Shown here piece by piece: positions 15,688-24,460 of a stretch of DNA of 26,146 bases. The DNA is taken from assembly GCA_021828345.1 (NCBI GenBank), contig JAJZJI010000008.1:1-26146 (forward strand), read 5' to 3'. Made by a program: the position numbers and the translations under genes. Within the stretch, counting starts at the first letter, position 1. Every line of letters starts with the position of its first letter. The notes below the pieces were generated by a model. It searched no databases, was not told where the DNA came from, and saw only the letters and a program-made list of their open reading frames with translations. This stretch comes from Microcaldota archaeon (GTDB lineage Archaea > Micrarchaeota > Micrarchaeia > Micrarchaeales > Micrarchaeaceae).

Positions 15688-16425
15688 ATGGCAACAATAG
15701 GCAAAACAAGTTATATTTTCATATCATTAATAGTTGTGCTTTTTATATTATCATTTGCGCTTGCATTGCTTGCTGGGCTTAATATAGGAAATGCGATAAT
15801 ATGGTGTATATCAAATTTCTTAAACGTCTCATACCCTGGGATAATACCAGCTGCAATTGCTTATAAAAATCCGTTTCTTTTGGTTGCGGATTTATTAGGC
15901 GCACTAGATTTTCCAATACTCACAGTTCTTGTAGCTGCATGGTTTTTTGATACTGTACATATGTTTAAATTACAGGAGCGTGTGCTACTATCAAAAATAA
16001 AAAAGTTTAATGATCATGTAATATTAAGCACCTATAATAATTTTAGCGAACGTCTTGCAGAAGAGTTAAAGAAAAAGGGTATAACCACTATAACAATAGT
16101 GAGTAATGAGCGTGATGCCAAGCATATATTTAAATCTGGTGGATATGCTATAATTGGAAATGAAGGCGCTGTTGAGACTCTAATGAACATGGGCATGCAA
16201 AAGGCAAAAGCCCTAATACTATGTGATATCGATCCTATAAAGAATGCGCTAACCGCAGTCACTGCAAGGTCTATAAGCAAGCGAATAAAGATAATAAGCA
16301 GAATATCAAGGTTTGACGATATTGCAAAATTAAGTAAGGCGGGTGTCGAACGGATGGTACTACCAGAAGTTACTACAGGAGATGAGATAGGTAATATAAT
16401 AATAAAACGTATAAGAAGTACATAA
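15688..16425 (+). CDS. two-TM RCK protein, second pore-like subunit, filter VSYPG
   Basis: A paralogue of the preceding gene, 245 residues. It has membrane helix 1 (about 8-30), a pore-like segment IIWCISNFLNVSYPGIIP, membrane helix 2 (about 65-87) and an RCK domain from about 105. TVGYGDxxP aligns with N46-V-S-Y-P-G-I-I-P54, so only V, Y and the closing P survive and the GYG backbone motif is lost. Its RCK nucleotide loop is also degenerate (LSTYNNFS), while YAIIGNEG and SKAGVERMVLPEVTTG keep the RCK pattern. I chose ATG 15688, one base after the previous stop, with AAAGGT upstream; a TTG at 15661 would overlap the previous gene. Probably one heteromeric complex with its neighbours. Confidence 0.78.
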   Translation: MATIGKTSYIFISLIVVLFILSFALALLAGLNIGNAIIWCISNFLNVSYPGIIPAAIAYKNPFLLVADLLGALDFPILTVLVAAWFFDTVHMFKLQERVLLSKIKKFNDHVILSTYNNFSERLAEELKKKGITTITIVSNERDAKHIFKSGGYAIIGNEGAVETLMNMGMQKAKALILCDIDPIKNALTAVTARSISKRIKIISRISRFDDIAKLSKAGVERMVLPEVTTGDEIGNIIIKRIRST

Positions 16426-16648
16426 ATTTTTATGATATAATTGTGTGTTATCTAAAAATAATTATGTAATTATCTAGTTTTTCAAACGGCAACTGATACT
16501 GTAATATTTATCAATAGGTCTATTTGATCTACTAACATATTAATTGTATAATCTGTAGCGTGTATGAAAAAGAGGCGATACAATAAATAATGACTATTCT
16601 TAATATAGAAAATAATTGCACCAAAGAATAAAATTAAGTAAAAACTTT
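16426..16648. other. AT-rich spacer, nothing recognised
   Basis: This 223-base stretch between the RCK trio and the convergent toxin remnant holds only very short frames without start signals. I find no RNA gene or clear terminator, and a CTGA at 16493 has no matching box C. Confidence 0.45.
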
Positions 16649-16999
16649 TTATCCTATATATCCAAATTTTTTATCATATTCCTTATGGTCTACTATATCT
16701 AATACAAATGCAACTATAAAAATTTCAGTTTCATCATTTGTAAGTGTATATAACATGCGCCAAAAACCTGATAACTCTACACGGAATAGGTTCGTAACTC
16801 CATACGTACGTATCTATTCTTTAGGTATTAATTTTTTGGCTATGGGATTGCCATAATGTGAATTTATTTTGATAAGTTCTATTTTCCTTTTTATTGAGTT
16901 AAGTATGCTACGCTCTAATTTCGAATTTACGGCAAAACTGTTAAGCTGTTTATATGCCATCTCTGCGGTGGGCGATAGAATGATTTTTACTAATTTCAT
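16649..16999 (-). pseudogene. RelE/ParE-family toxin interrupted by in-frame TAG
   Basis: The first 61 codons (MKLVKIILSPTAEMAYKQL to GNPIAKKLIPKE) match the start of archaeal RelE-like mRNA-cleaving toxins. A TAG stands at 16814-16816. The same frame continues without a shift for 54 codons: IRTYGVTNLFRVELSGFWRMLYTL, then FVLDIVDHKEYDKKFGYIG and TAA. The second part is the expected C-terminal half with the R-x-L-Y core. Relatives usually have Tyr after IPKE, so one base change in a Tyr codon explains the stop. The start overlaps the antitoxin stop by 4 bases (ATGA). TAG ends several intact genes here, so a nonsense mutation, or a sequencing error, is likelier than readthrough. Confidence 0.82.
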
Positions 17000-17274
17000 A
17001 GTTCAAGACCATTGTTTATATCCTTCTTGAGATTCTTATTAGAATTATGTATCCATGTTATACCTTTTAAGCTCACTGCTATTTTACCATTTTCTTCAAG
17101 ATATTCAAGAATAGTCATAAGAGTTTTATGATTCACCTGTTTTGGAAGAGCACGCTTTATTTCTGGTATAGTAATAACGGAATTATTAGAATTTTTTATA
17201 ACGGCCTCCACCATAAATACTGTATTTAAGGTCGGAGAATGTCCAAGCTTTTCTACTACTAGAATATTTGACAT
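16996..17274 (-). CDS. winged-helix antitoxin of RelE-type TA pair
   Basis: A 92-residue DNA-binding antitoxin of the archaeal type that precedes RelE-like toxins. Its start (MSNILVVEKLGHSPTLNTVFMVE) and winged-helix core (VITIPEIKRALPKQVNHKTLMTILEYLEENGKIAVSLKGITWI) are characteristic: the helix pair, then a beta wing ending in the Trp. The charged tail should bind the toxin. I chose ATG 17274, with GTGAT four bases before it; the longer frame starts at a GTG at 17283. A TATA-like sequence at 17306-17314 would start the mRNA near 17285. The reading frame is intact although the toxin is broken, so it may persist as a repressor of its own or other promoters. Confidence 0.8.
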   Translation of the reverse strand: MSNILVVEKLGHSPTLNTVFMVEAVIKNSNNSVITIPEIKRALPKQVNHKTLMTILEYLEENGKIAVSLKGITWIHNSNKNLKKDINNGLEL

Positions 17275-17356
17275 ATTAATCACAAATAGTTATAAGCCAA
17301 TATGAATTATATACTAATTAATATATAAATCTTGCTATATAACGTTATTTCAAGCA

Positions 17357-18670
17357 TTATTCATTATTTGAGCTATTTTCTTCCAATGTTGTCTTATTCT
17401 CCTCCCGTTTGGCTTCCTGCTGTCCTCTTTCTGCGTTATCACTCTCTACTCTTTGTGATTCGTTTCCAGTGCTGTTACTCGTATTATCATCGCTATCGTT
17501 ATAATCTAATTTTTTACTTTTCTTTTTGCGCGCATAACTCTTTGCGCTAAATTGCAATCGCATCATTCCCATTGCCAATTGCGTTCTTGATGTATTATTG
17601 CCCCTAACCCAATCGTAAATGCCCTTATTCATATATTTCATGCTCTTTTTTAACTCAGCATACTCGGCATCCGATGCCGCCAATGTGGCTGTCGGTGCAA
17701 CAAGTGGTGTATTAGCTCTCTTTTCTGCTAAAACTCTATCAAAAACCTGATTCATCTTTCTCCTCATGCCCTCTCTTCTATTTGCGAAATATCCTGGAAT
17801 TTGATTTGCTTCTCCTCTATTTGCTATATTAGATCCAGGAGGTGCCAATACATTACTATTTACCTTTCTATTTATTCTATTAGCTCTACTGTTTAATCTC
17901 TTACGCATATATTTTAACATATTGGCAGCTGAATCATATTCATAAGCTGCAAGTCCAACTGCCGCAAGTGGCATCGCTGCAACATTTCCGTACTCGTTTC
18001 TATATCTGCGCGCTGTACTAAATCTTCCATATTTCCTATAAACATCAAGCTTTGCCTGCTTTATTACACTATTTGCATTTTTATTTCCATGAAGTGCTCT
18101 AAATTGTTTAAAATAATAGGCATTCTCTGCAACGCTCAAAGCAAATTCTTTATCCTTTATCTTACTCATCGTTTTTTCTCCGAAAAAGCTCTTATCTCCT
18201 TTATTATTAATATAATTTTTTTTGTAATTTGCAAGTGTACTTTTTTTGGTTTTTATATCTGCGAGCCTTGTTGCATATTTCATATATTTTCTGCGTTGCA
18301 ATCCCGTCATTGTCGCCATACCTGGCACTGATAAAACTCCGCTCATATATTGGCTTTCAAGTCTTTTTTTTACTTCAGAATTTATTTTATTACGATCCTC
18401 CTCTCGTTTTTTCATGGATTTTATAGTATTCTCTCCAGAAAATACCTTACTTTTCCCATGCCTTAACGTATAATCCCCTCCATATTTTCTGTTTATACCC
18501 TTTAGCCTGCTCTTTATCGTTCCTTGTGTGAAGCCCATTAATGTTCCAAAACCTAAAAGATCAAAAAAACTAGAGCCGCGTGTTAATCCGCCAGCAGCTG
18601 CAATAAGAAGGATAATCAATATTATCGGAATAAGAGATGATATTGCGCTAAAACTCAATAATATTATCAT
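17357..18670 (-). CDS. basic membrane-anchored partner of the giant surface protein, unknown
   Basis: The 437-residue protein has one or two N-terminal hydrophobic helices (residues 3-27, then FFDLLGFGTLMGF at 35-47) and a long soluble part that is very rich in Lys, Arg, Asn and Ala, mostly helical. A Lys-Arg cluster (YARKKKSKK) follows, then an acidic, Ser/Asn/Glu-rich and probably disordered C-terminus. No family is recognised. By the positive-inside rule the bulk is cytoplasmic. The start lies 7 bases after the giant gene, and its AGGA ribosome site overlaps that gene's TAG, so the two should be translated together. A role in anchoring, exporting or assembling the giant protein from the inside is an inference from this coupling. 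Confidence 0.7.
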   Translation of the reverse strand: MIILLSFSAISSLIPIILIILLIAAAGGLTRGSSFFDLLGFGTLMGFTQGTIKSRLKGINRKYGGDYTLRHGKSKVFSGENTIKSMKKREEDRNKINSEVKKRLESQYMSGVLSVPGMATMTGLQRRKYMKYATRLADIKTKKSTLANYKKNYINNKGDKSFFGEKTMSKIKDKEFALSVAENAYYFKQFRALHGNKNANSVIKQAKLDVYRKYGRFSTARRYRNEYGNVAAMPLAAVGLAAYEYDSAANMLKYMRKRLNSRANRINRKVNSNVLAPPGSNIANRGEANQIPGYFANRREGMRRKMNQVFDRVLAEKRANTPLVAPTATLAASDAEYAELKKSMKYMNKGIYDWVRGNNTSRTQLAMGMMRLQFSAKSYARKKKSKKLDYNDSDDNTSNSTGNESQRVESDNAERGQQEAKREENKTTLEENSSNNE

Positions 18671-18677
18671 ATAAATC

Positions 18678-21600
18678 CTATTTTTTTTTCTTTATATTTG
18701 AGCTTTTATTTATCTCAAGCTTATACTTTATTACTATAATTGCCATTGCTATAATTATCATTAATGGCAGTTCTATATTTCCAAATGCAAGTACGAAATT
18801 GCCCACTGGGAATTCTGATACGCTCTCATTGGGGAAGTATGTATAGCTGTACTCTTCTGATGGGAATCCAATAAGTGATGGGTTTATTGCGGTTCCAAAG
18901 GTTTGAGTGTTAGCTAAATTTTGCTGCTCAAATGGCTGCGGCTGTGGGTATGGTGCTCCATAATACTGTGCTATAACCGATCCCTCTCCTGTGCCACATA
19001 CATTAAACTGATAACTAAATGCGCCTATGCTATTTGTTTGGGTAATGCCTATTAAGCCTAGTTGCGATGTTAATGTTCCTGTTCCATTAGCAAAGTTCGG
19101 CACACAATATTCTGTATTGCCCTGCGCGGTTACTCCAGTCATCGGCAGACCATAGCTTCCATAGATGTTGCATTCCTTTAACGAATTAATATAATTCGTG
19201 CTAATTAGGCTGTCTGGTTCTGGCGAACATTCGTTTATAGAATTATATTGTGTATGGAATGTAACTGTATTATATTGCGGACTTCCAAATGATAGTATTG
19301 TCTGCGTAGCATTTAATGGGTTTGCAAGCGTGCATGAACTTGGATTATTACCGAATGCGCATAACTGGTTATACTGGGCCAATGCCGATAGTAATCCAAA
19401 TGTTGAGCTAGAATAATAATTTATGTTCTTCTGATAATACAGATATATATTTGATCCTGCGGGCAGTGGGGATGGATTGTTATTAAATATATTAGAATAA
19501 TATCCTGCAATGCCATTTATTGTAATTGATGTCTCATTTGGATTGAGCGCATTTACACTGGTGCTATTTTGTATGGTTATTGTAGTTACATTTCCTATGT
19601 CCATATCTATTGGCGCAAATATATAATTGTTAAATCTATCTACAAATACGTATACCAATCTGTTATACCCAAGCACATTATTATTCCCGGTTAAATTTAA
19701 TGTTAGATTATAAATATAATTCTCCTTTTGGAATGTGCTAAATAATTCGGGCAATGATATATCATTTCCATTAATTGGGCTATTTGAGTATGTTAATCTA
19801 TTATTTCCACTATAATAGCTTGGCAGGAAATAGCCTGTTATGCTCTGCTGATTAACTGTTGGTGGTGTTATAGGTACAGCGGTTTCGGTTTCATATGCTG
19901 CAATTGATTGTACACCTGTAGGAAGAATAGCTCCAACCTGAACGAATGTATTTAGTATGTAATTAAAGATATGACTCTGGTTTATTACCTGCGGTATTAT
20001 GTTAAATAGATGATTACCCTGTGGTCCAACGCTCTGGTTTATATATATCTCTCCAAATAGCCTATCGGATAATAGATTATAGCCAAAGTTTGGCGTTACG
20101 AATAATCCTACATCAGATACGTTTGGAACATATAACTGTTTTGAGGATGATATTGATTGTAGATATATTGGACCTCCTTCGATGCTCTCATTAAGATTGC
20201 TTGACGATGGATTTATGCCCTGATATCCAAATGTTACTGTTGTTTGCGTATTTGGATCGCTTGGGAAGTTATAGATGCAAGCAGCGCTTCCTACGGGTGG
20301 TGGATCACCTTGTGGTTGTCCTGTTAGTGTTGATGGGCTCCATTGCTGCTTTAATGTATATGATATGTTATATGGAACTAAGAAATAACCCTGTATTGTG
20401 CTATTTAGATATTCACGCTGAACGCTGCTTGCAGCCTGTTTTGTTGAAGGATTTGCCTGTGATAATATATTCTGCTCGCTTGTACTAAGACATTGCTGCT
20501 TTCCATAAATAGTTGCGCATCCATTCGATGTTGTAGACTGCGCATTTGCGGAGTTTTGAGCGCTATTTCCATGTATATTTGTTGGTATTAGAAGCGATAT
20601 AATATTTGGCAGATTCAAAAAGCGCTGCGGAGATCCCTGTCCTTCTATATATCCTATTGGGCTTGGAATGCCTAAAATTGGACCGGTTATATTGTTAAGT
20701 AAATTCTGCAGATCCGTTCCAGTACGTGGTTCTACACATGGCGAGTCTGGATAGGCAGAACTATTCTGGCTTATATAACATACATAAGAGTCATTTTGCA
20801 TATTTTGGACCTTAGTATAATTGAATACATTTAAGTTCAATACTAATAATTCCTTCCATGCACTCTCTGGGAGGCCTCCTCCTGGAATATCATATGTTGT
20901 TATAGGAAGTACATTTGCTGTTAGATATGCTGTATTATTATAATTTGAACTCATGGTTATATTTGTCTCCCCTAAATTGGTACTAACACTTGGGCCTATT
21001 TGACCTATATTTGGATTTACATTAAATACTAGTGGACCAATTGGCTGATATCCATTATTACCTCTAATACTCGCCTGTGGATATGTTGATATGCCCGCAT
21101 GCGCCGGTAATGTAATAGGTGTATATGTGCATCCATTGCTTCCTCCAACGGCGCAGTATGTAATATATTTGTTATTTCCAACCGATATGTTTGCAGATAT
21201 AACCCATCCATATGGTGGGAAATTTATGCCAGATAATTCAGCTCCACTTGGTGCAACGCCTGTTGTAGTTCCAAGCAGATCATTGATGTTAAAAGAATCT
21301 ATTGGTATTTCTATACCATTTCCTGAGAATGCACGTAGAATTAACATCTTCGAATTCTCTACCTGTCCATCGCTTGTTGTTACTGTAAAGCTCCAGTTAT
21401 CTAATACGTACAAAACACCATCCGATTCGAATATGGATACTGGATGGTGATATGCTGCTATATCATTTACCGCTTTTGATGTATAGTAAGTACCTGCAAC
21501 TGTAGCACTTCCATATGGTCCTCCATTTGCCAAATATTTAGCTATATTCAAATTATTCTGCGGTGTTGAATATGATAGTGATATATTTCCAGTGTATGTT

Positions 21601-24224
21601 AAATTCGCACCATTAAATATTGATATGTTTCCATACTTTATGTTTGCTAAAAATAGGTATTGACCTCCTGGTGATGCTGTGAATTCATTTGATGCTTGGT
21701 ATCCGCTAGGTGTTGTTATTACGTTTTCTGTAGTATCCCCATTTGCGCTTCTTCTTCCTATAACCAATGTCTGTGTAGGTTGCTGTTTTCCTTCTATAAA
21801 TAGATCTCCTGAATAATCTGTTGTAAGTGCTGTAGGCAAGAAGCTAAATGTGCCTTTTGCGCTGCTGCTTCCTAATAACCAGCTCCAAAATCCTGTAGTA
21901 TATCCAAACGCTCCGCTATTTACTGTTGATAATGTGGAGCCTCCAATAATATATAAGTTGCTTGATTGCACAACCAATGAATTATTCCAGTATGTCTCCC
22001 ATTCCATCTTCCAATTATTAAGTGATGATTGATAATTAGGAGAGCTAGATGATGGGAGTGTATCTGGCTGCGTATTTGTCAAATTAAAATCTCCCTGTGG
22101 TATTAATCTTAATATATAAAGATTTGCGTTTGTTGTTTTATGTATACAGAATATACCGCATTGGTATGAGTAATTTAATACATATATGTAATCGTTTGGT
22201 GATGATGTTATGAAATCTGGATTCTTTATGCTGCCAAAAAGATAACCGCCATCTGTCTGGAAGCCTGCAAATGATTGTCCTGCTCCAAGTCCTGCGGCAC
22301 TACCGCTTGTTATGGTAGTCATTAATGTATTTTTAGGTATGTTAGATAATGTATTGAAATTAGATCTGTTAAATGATGTGAAATTTAATGGCAATTCTGC
22401 AAGCGTTCCATTATAATTGAATAGCAGTTGCGAATCCGTATATATAGGATATGGATCTAGATAATTGCCCGGATCTAAGAAATTATGCGGGCTGTATATG
22501 TCATATGAATTATTCAAAAATGTCAGCTGGTTGTTTATATCACTATATGTTGAAGGCAAACTTATGTTATATGTAAGATATGGGACTATAGTTGTGTTGG
22601 TCCACTGCGGCAGTGTTAAATATCCCATAGAATATGTACAGCTATAATCAAAGTTCGTACATACCCTGTATGCTATCCAGTAATATTTTATATTTGTGCC
22701 AAATACTATTGGTATTGGTATGCCTGTCTGTCCTCCACCTCCACTAGACGCAGAGCACCAGTACTTATTATTGTAATAGAATCTGAATCCTCCACCACAA
22801 TTAGCGCCAACTGGGCCTGGATTTGTTGGATAGAAAAATATTTCATTATAAAATATTCTGCAATTATATATTCTACATACATCCCCATTTATCTGCGCGT
22901 TCGCACTATAAACATTAAGGTTGTAATATGATTTTCCATTATAATTTAATGTGCCGCCACCGGTAGATACTAAATAGAATTTTCCCCCGTTTATTACAAG
23001 ACCATCCGTTCCAGTATTTCCTGTGCAGGTAACAACAGTACCCCCTCTATATAAGAGGTTTGGACAGGTTGGTTGACTGAATGGACATTCTCCGCCAAAA
23101 CTAACAGAGCCACTACATGCAGGGCTATTTGTTATTGTCTGCGTATATGGCATATTTAATCCACCAACGCTTCCATAATTTGTCGTTTGTGAAGTCATTT
23201 TCGAGAGTGGTATTGTCACATTTGCATTGTGTATATAATTTATGTTTGCAGTTACCGAATAATCGTAAGTGTACTTACAAAACCAATAATAGTATTCATA
23301 TGGTGGAACATAGAGCATGCTGTATGTATAAAATATAAGATTGTTTATGCTTTTTGTCGAGGATAAATCTTTGAGGTTTGCATTGCTCAAATCAGCAAAA
23401 TTTGCATTCCAACTCCACACGCCTTTTTGCGTTGAAGATGGGAATTGCTGAAATATATATGATTGTGTGTTATACCCGTTTGATATATTATAGCTGCTTC
23501 CCTGAATATTAGATTCTCCAGAGTATGCGATGTTTTGTATGTTTGCATTTCCTACATTAACAATGTAGTACTGTGTTACTGCTGATGCTGGCGTTGATAC
23601 TATCACACACAAATAGCTACATCCCTTTTCAAAATAACTAAATCCTAAAAATGATCCCATTGATGTTGTACCTGCTGATGTCTCTGCCGCAGCAACACTA
23701 CCCTCAATTTGTTTATATATATTTAACTCCTGCTGTGGTATATTTGCCATATTTGAGATCTCTCCTGGAACGCCCCATATAACAGATGTTATTAACATTA
23801 CAGCAGTTGGCAGCGGCACAAGGCTTGCAAGACATCTATCTCCTCCAATATACGAATTTCTATTTGAGATAAAATATTCTGAGGTATTTGGTGGATTTGG
23901 ATTTACTGGACAGGTTATGAGTGATTGCGCATAATTATTATCATATGCCTGAATTATTGGTGTTACTGGCATAGGTAATGATACTGGGGCTGCTATTTTT
24001 TCTATCTGTCCATTGCCTGCATATCCCTGATACTGTGTATCAAATGTGCTTACCGCTGCAAGTCCACAAAATCCTGCATACCCTTGCGCATTCACGCAAT
24101 AGCCATTGCTTCCCCCCCCAATTCCTCCACCGAGATTTGTTGAGCTTGATGCGAACACATTATTAAAGAGAAATAATGTTAAAAATGTAATAAAAATAAA
24201 AACTGTATAACGTTTATCAATCAA
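18678..24224 (-). CDS. giant secreted surface protein with C-terminal anchor
   Basis: About 1848 residues. I chose TTG 24224 because GGTG lies about 6 bases upstream and the resulting protein begins with a classical signal peptide: a DKR start, a hydrophobic core and cleavage after VFA at residue 25. A TTG at 24266 would add 14 residues. The outside part is rich in Asn, Ser, Thr, Tyr and Gly with many NxS/T sequons and scattered paired cysteines. Residues about 690-1010 look like a beta-propeller (repeated NLYIIGG, GDLFIEG, QYLFLANI, GVLYVLDNW strands). The end is SEFPVG, a hydrophobic helix (about 1810-1832), then Lys-rich residues, the three-part form of an archaeosortase sorting signal or a plain anchor. 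No enzyme motif is seen. Likely a coat, adhesin or host-contact protein; the exact role is unknown. Confidence 0.8.
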   Translation of the reverse strand: MIDKRYTVFIFITFLTLFLFNNVFASSSTNLGGGIGGGSNGYCVNAQGYAGFCGLAAVSTFDTQYQGYAGNGQIEKIAAPVSLPMPVTPIIQAYDNNYAQSLITCPVNPNPPNTSEYFISNRNSYIGGDRCLASLVPLPTAVMLITSVIWGVPGEISNMANIPQQELNIYKQIEGSVAAAETSAGTTSMGSFLGFSYFEKGCSYLCVIVSTPASAVTQYYIVNVGNANIQNIAYSGESNIQGSSYNISNGYNTQSYIFQQFPSSTQKGVWSWNANFADLSNANLKDLSSTKSINNLIFYTYSMLYVPPYEYYYWFCKYTYDYSVTANINYIHNANVTIPLSKMTSQTTNYGSVGGLNMPYTQTITNSPACSGSVSFGGECPFSQPTCPNLLYRGGTVVTCTGNTGTDGLVINGGKFYLVSTGGGTLNYNGKSYYNLNVYSANAQINGDVCRIYNCRIFYNEIFFYPTNPGPVGANCGGGFRFYYNNKYWCSASSGGGGQTGIPIPIVFGTNIKYYWIAYRVCTNFDYSCTYSMGYLTLPQWTNTTIVPYLTYNISLPSTYSDINNQLTFLNNSYDIYSPHNFLDPGNYLDPYPIYTDSQLLFNYNGTLAELPLNFTSFNRSNFNTLSNIPKNTLMTTITSGSAAGLGAGQSFAGFQTDGGYLFGSIKNPDFITSSPNDYIYVLNYSYQCGIFCIHKTTNANLYILRLIPQGDFNLTNTQPDTLPSSSSPNYQSSLNNWKMEWETYWNNSLVVQSSNLYIIGGSTLSTVNSGAFGYTTGFWSWLLGSSSAKGTFSFLPTALTTDYSGDLFIEGKQQPTQTLVIGRRSANGDTTENVITTPSGYQASNEFTASPGGQYLFLANIKYGNISIFNGANLTYTGNISLSYSTPQNNLNIAKYLANGGPYGSATVAGTYYTSKAVNDIAAYHHPVSIFESDGVLYVLDNWSFTVTTSDGQVENSKMLILRAFSGNGIEIPIDSFNINDLLGTTTGVAPSGAELSGINFPPYGWVISANISVGNNKYITYCAVGGSNGCTYTPITLPAHAGISTYPQASIRGNNGYQPIGPLVFNVNPNIGQIGPSVSTNLGETNITMSSNYNNTAYLTANVLPITTYDIPGGGLPESAWKELLVLNLNVFNYTKVQNMQNDSYVCYISQNSSAYPDSPCVEPRTGTDLQNLLNNITGPILGIPSPIGYIEGQGSPQRFLNLPNIISLLIPTNIHGNSAQNSANAQSTTSNGCATIYGKQQCLSTSEQNILSQANPSTKQAASSVQREYLNSTIQGYFLVPYNISYTLKQQWSPSTLTGQPQGDPPPVGSAACIYNFPSDPNTQTTVTFGYQGINPSSSNLNESIEGGPIYLQSISSSKQLYVPNVSDVGLFVTPNFGYNLLSDRLFGEIYINQSVGPQGNHLFNIIPQVINQSHIFNYILNTFVQVGAILPTGVQSIAAYETETAVPITPPTVNQQSITGYFLPSYYSGNNRLTYSNSPINGNDISLPELFSTFQKENYIYNLTLNLTGNNNVLGYNRLVYVFVDRFNNYIFAPIDMDIGNVTTITIQNSTSVNALNPNETSITINGIAGYYSNIFNNNPSPLPAGSNIYLYYQKNINYYSSSTFGLLSALAQYNQLCAFGNNPSSCTLANPLNATQTILSFGSPQYNTVTFHTQYNSINECSPEPDSLISTNYINSLKECNIYGSYGLPMTGVTAQGNTEYCVPNFANGTGTLTSQLGLIGITQTNSIGAFSYQFNVCGTGEGSVIAQYYGAPYPQPQPFEQQNLANTQTFGTAINPSLIGFPSEEYSYTYFPNESVSEFPVGNFVLAFGNIELPLMIIIAMAIIVIKYKLEINKSSNIKKKK

Positions 24225-24387
24225 AATATGCACCAAATACACTATAATAATACACTGCTTATACAATAGTAATATGATAGATTGATAGATATAAATAATA
24301 TATGATTATTCGATTTGGCGTTAAAAGTCTATACTTAATTTTTTAGAGCAGTAAAGCATTGGCATTCATTTTAAATATATTGAAACT

Positions 24388-24404
24388 GTGCATTAGTAAT
24401 GCAC
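24388..24404. promoter_or_regulatory. 17-bp palindrome, outer operator of ATPase copy 2
   Basis: GTGCATTA-G-TAATGCAC is a perfect palindrome. It shares the core CATTA-N-TAATG with the next palindrome, whose centre is 23 bases away, about two helix turns. It lies upstream of the TATA box of the ATPase gene. Confidence 0.7.
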
Positions 24405-24431
24405 AATAGTTCTCATTACTAATGAGAAGAT
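24398..24431 (+). repeat. 34-bp perfect direct repeat, left copy
   Basis: Identical over 34 bases to 25702-25735, in the same orientation. It runs from AATGCACAATAG through the 19-bp palindrome to AGAT. Left copy lies at the ATPase promoter. Confidence 0.95.
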
Positions 24432-24440
24432 ATAAATATA
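24410..24440 (+). promoter_or_regulatory. 19-bp palindrome and TATA box of ATPase copy 2
   Basis: TTCTCATTA-C-TAATGAGAA (24410-24428) is a perfect palindrome, directly followed by the TATA box AGATATAAATATATA (24429-24440). Transcription would start near 24455-24461, at the ATG. A dimeric repressor bound here would cover the TFB recognition site, so this looks like an operator. Confidence 0.72.
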
Positions 24441-24460
24441 TAGGCGTTATTAACCTAATT

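Noticed and set aside
16802..16813. Perfect 12-bp palindrome ATACGTACGTAT next to the toxin's TAG
   Set aside because: It encodes I-R-T-Y in the expected place of the toxin alignment, so it is coding sequence and not an insertion scar.
16814..16816. TAG as a pyrrolysine or other recoded codon
   Set aside because: The EXO5-like, two-TM and giant surface genes all end with TAG, and no suppressor tRNA or Pyl gene is visible. A nonsense change is more likely, though it was kept as a checkable alternative.
24422..24460. ATG 24422 as start of ATPase copy 2
   Set aside because: It lies within the operator palindrome and upstream of the TATA box, so it would not be on the mRNA predicted from that TATA box.
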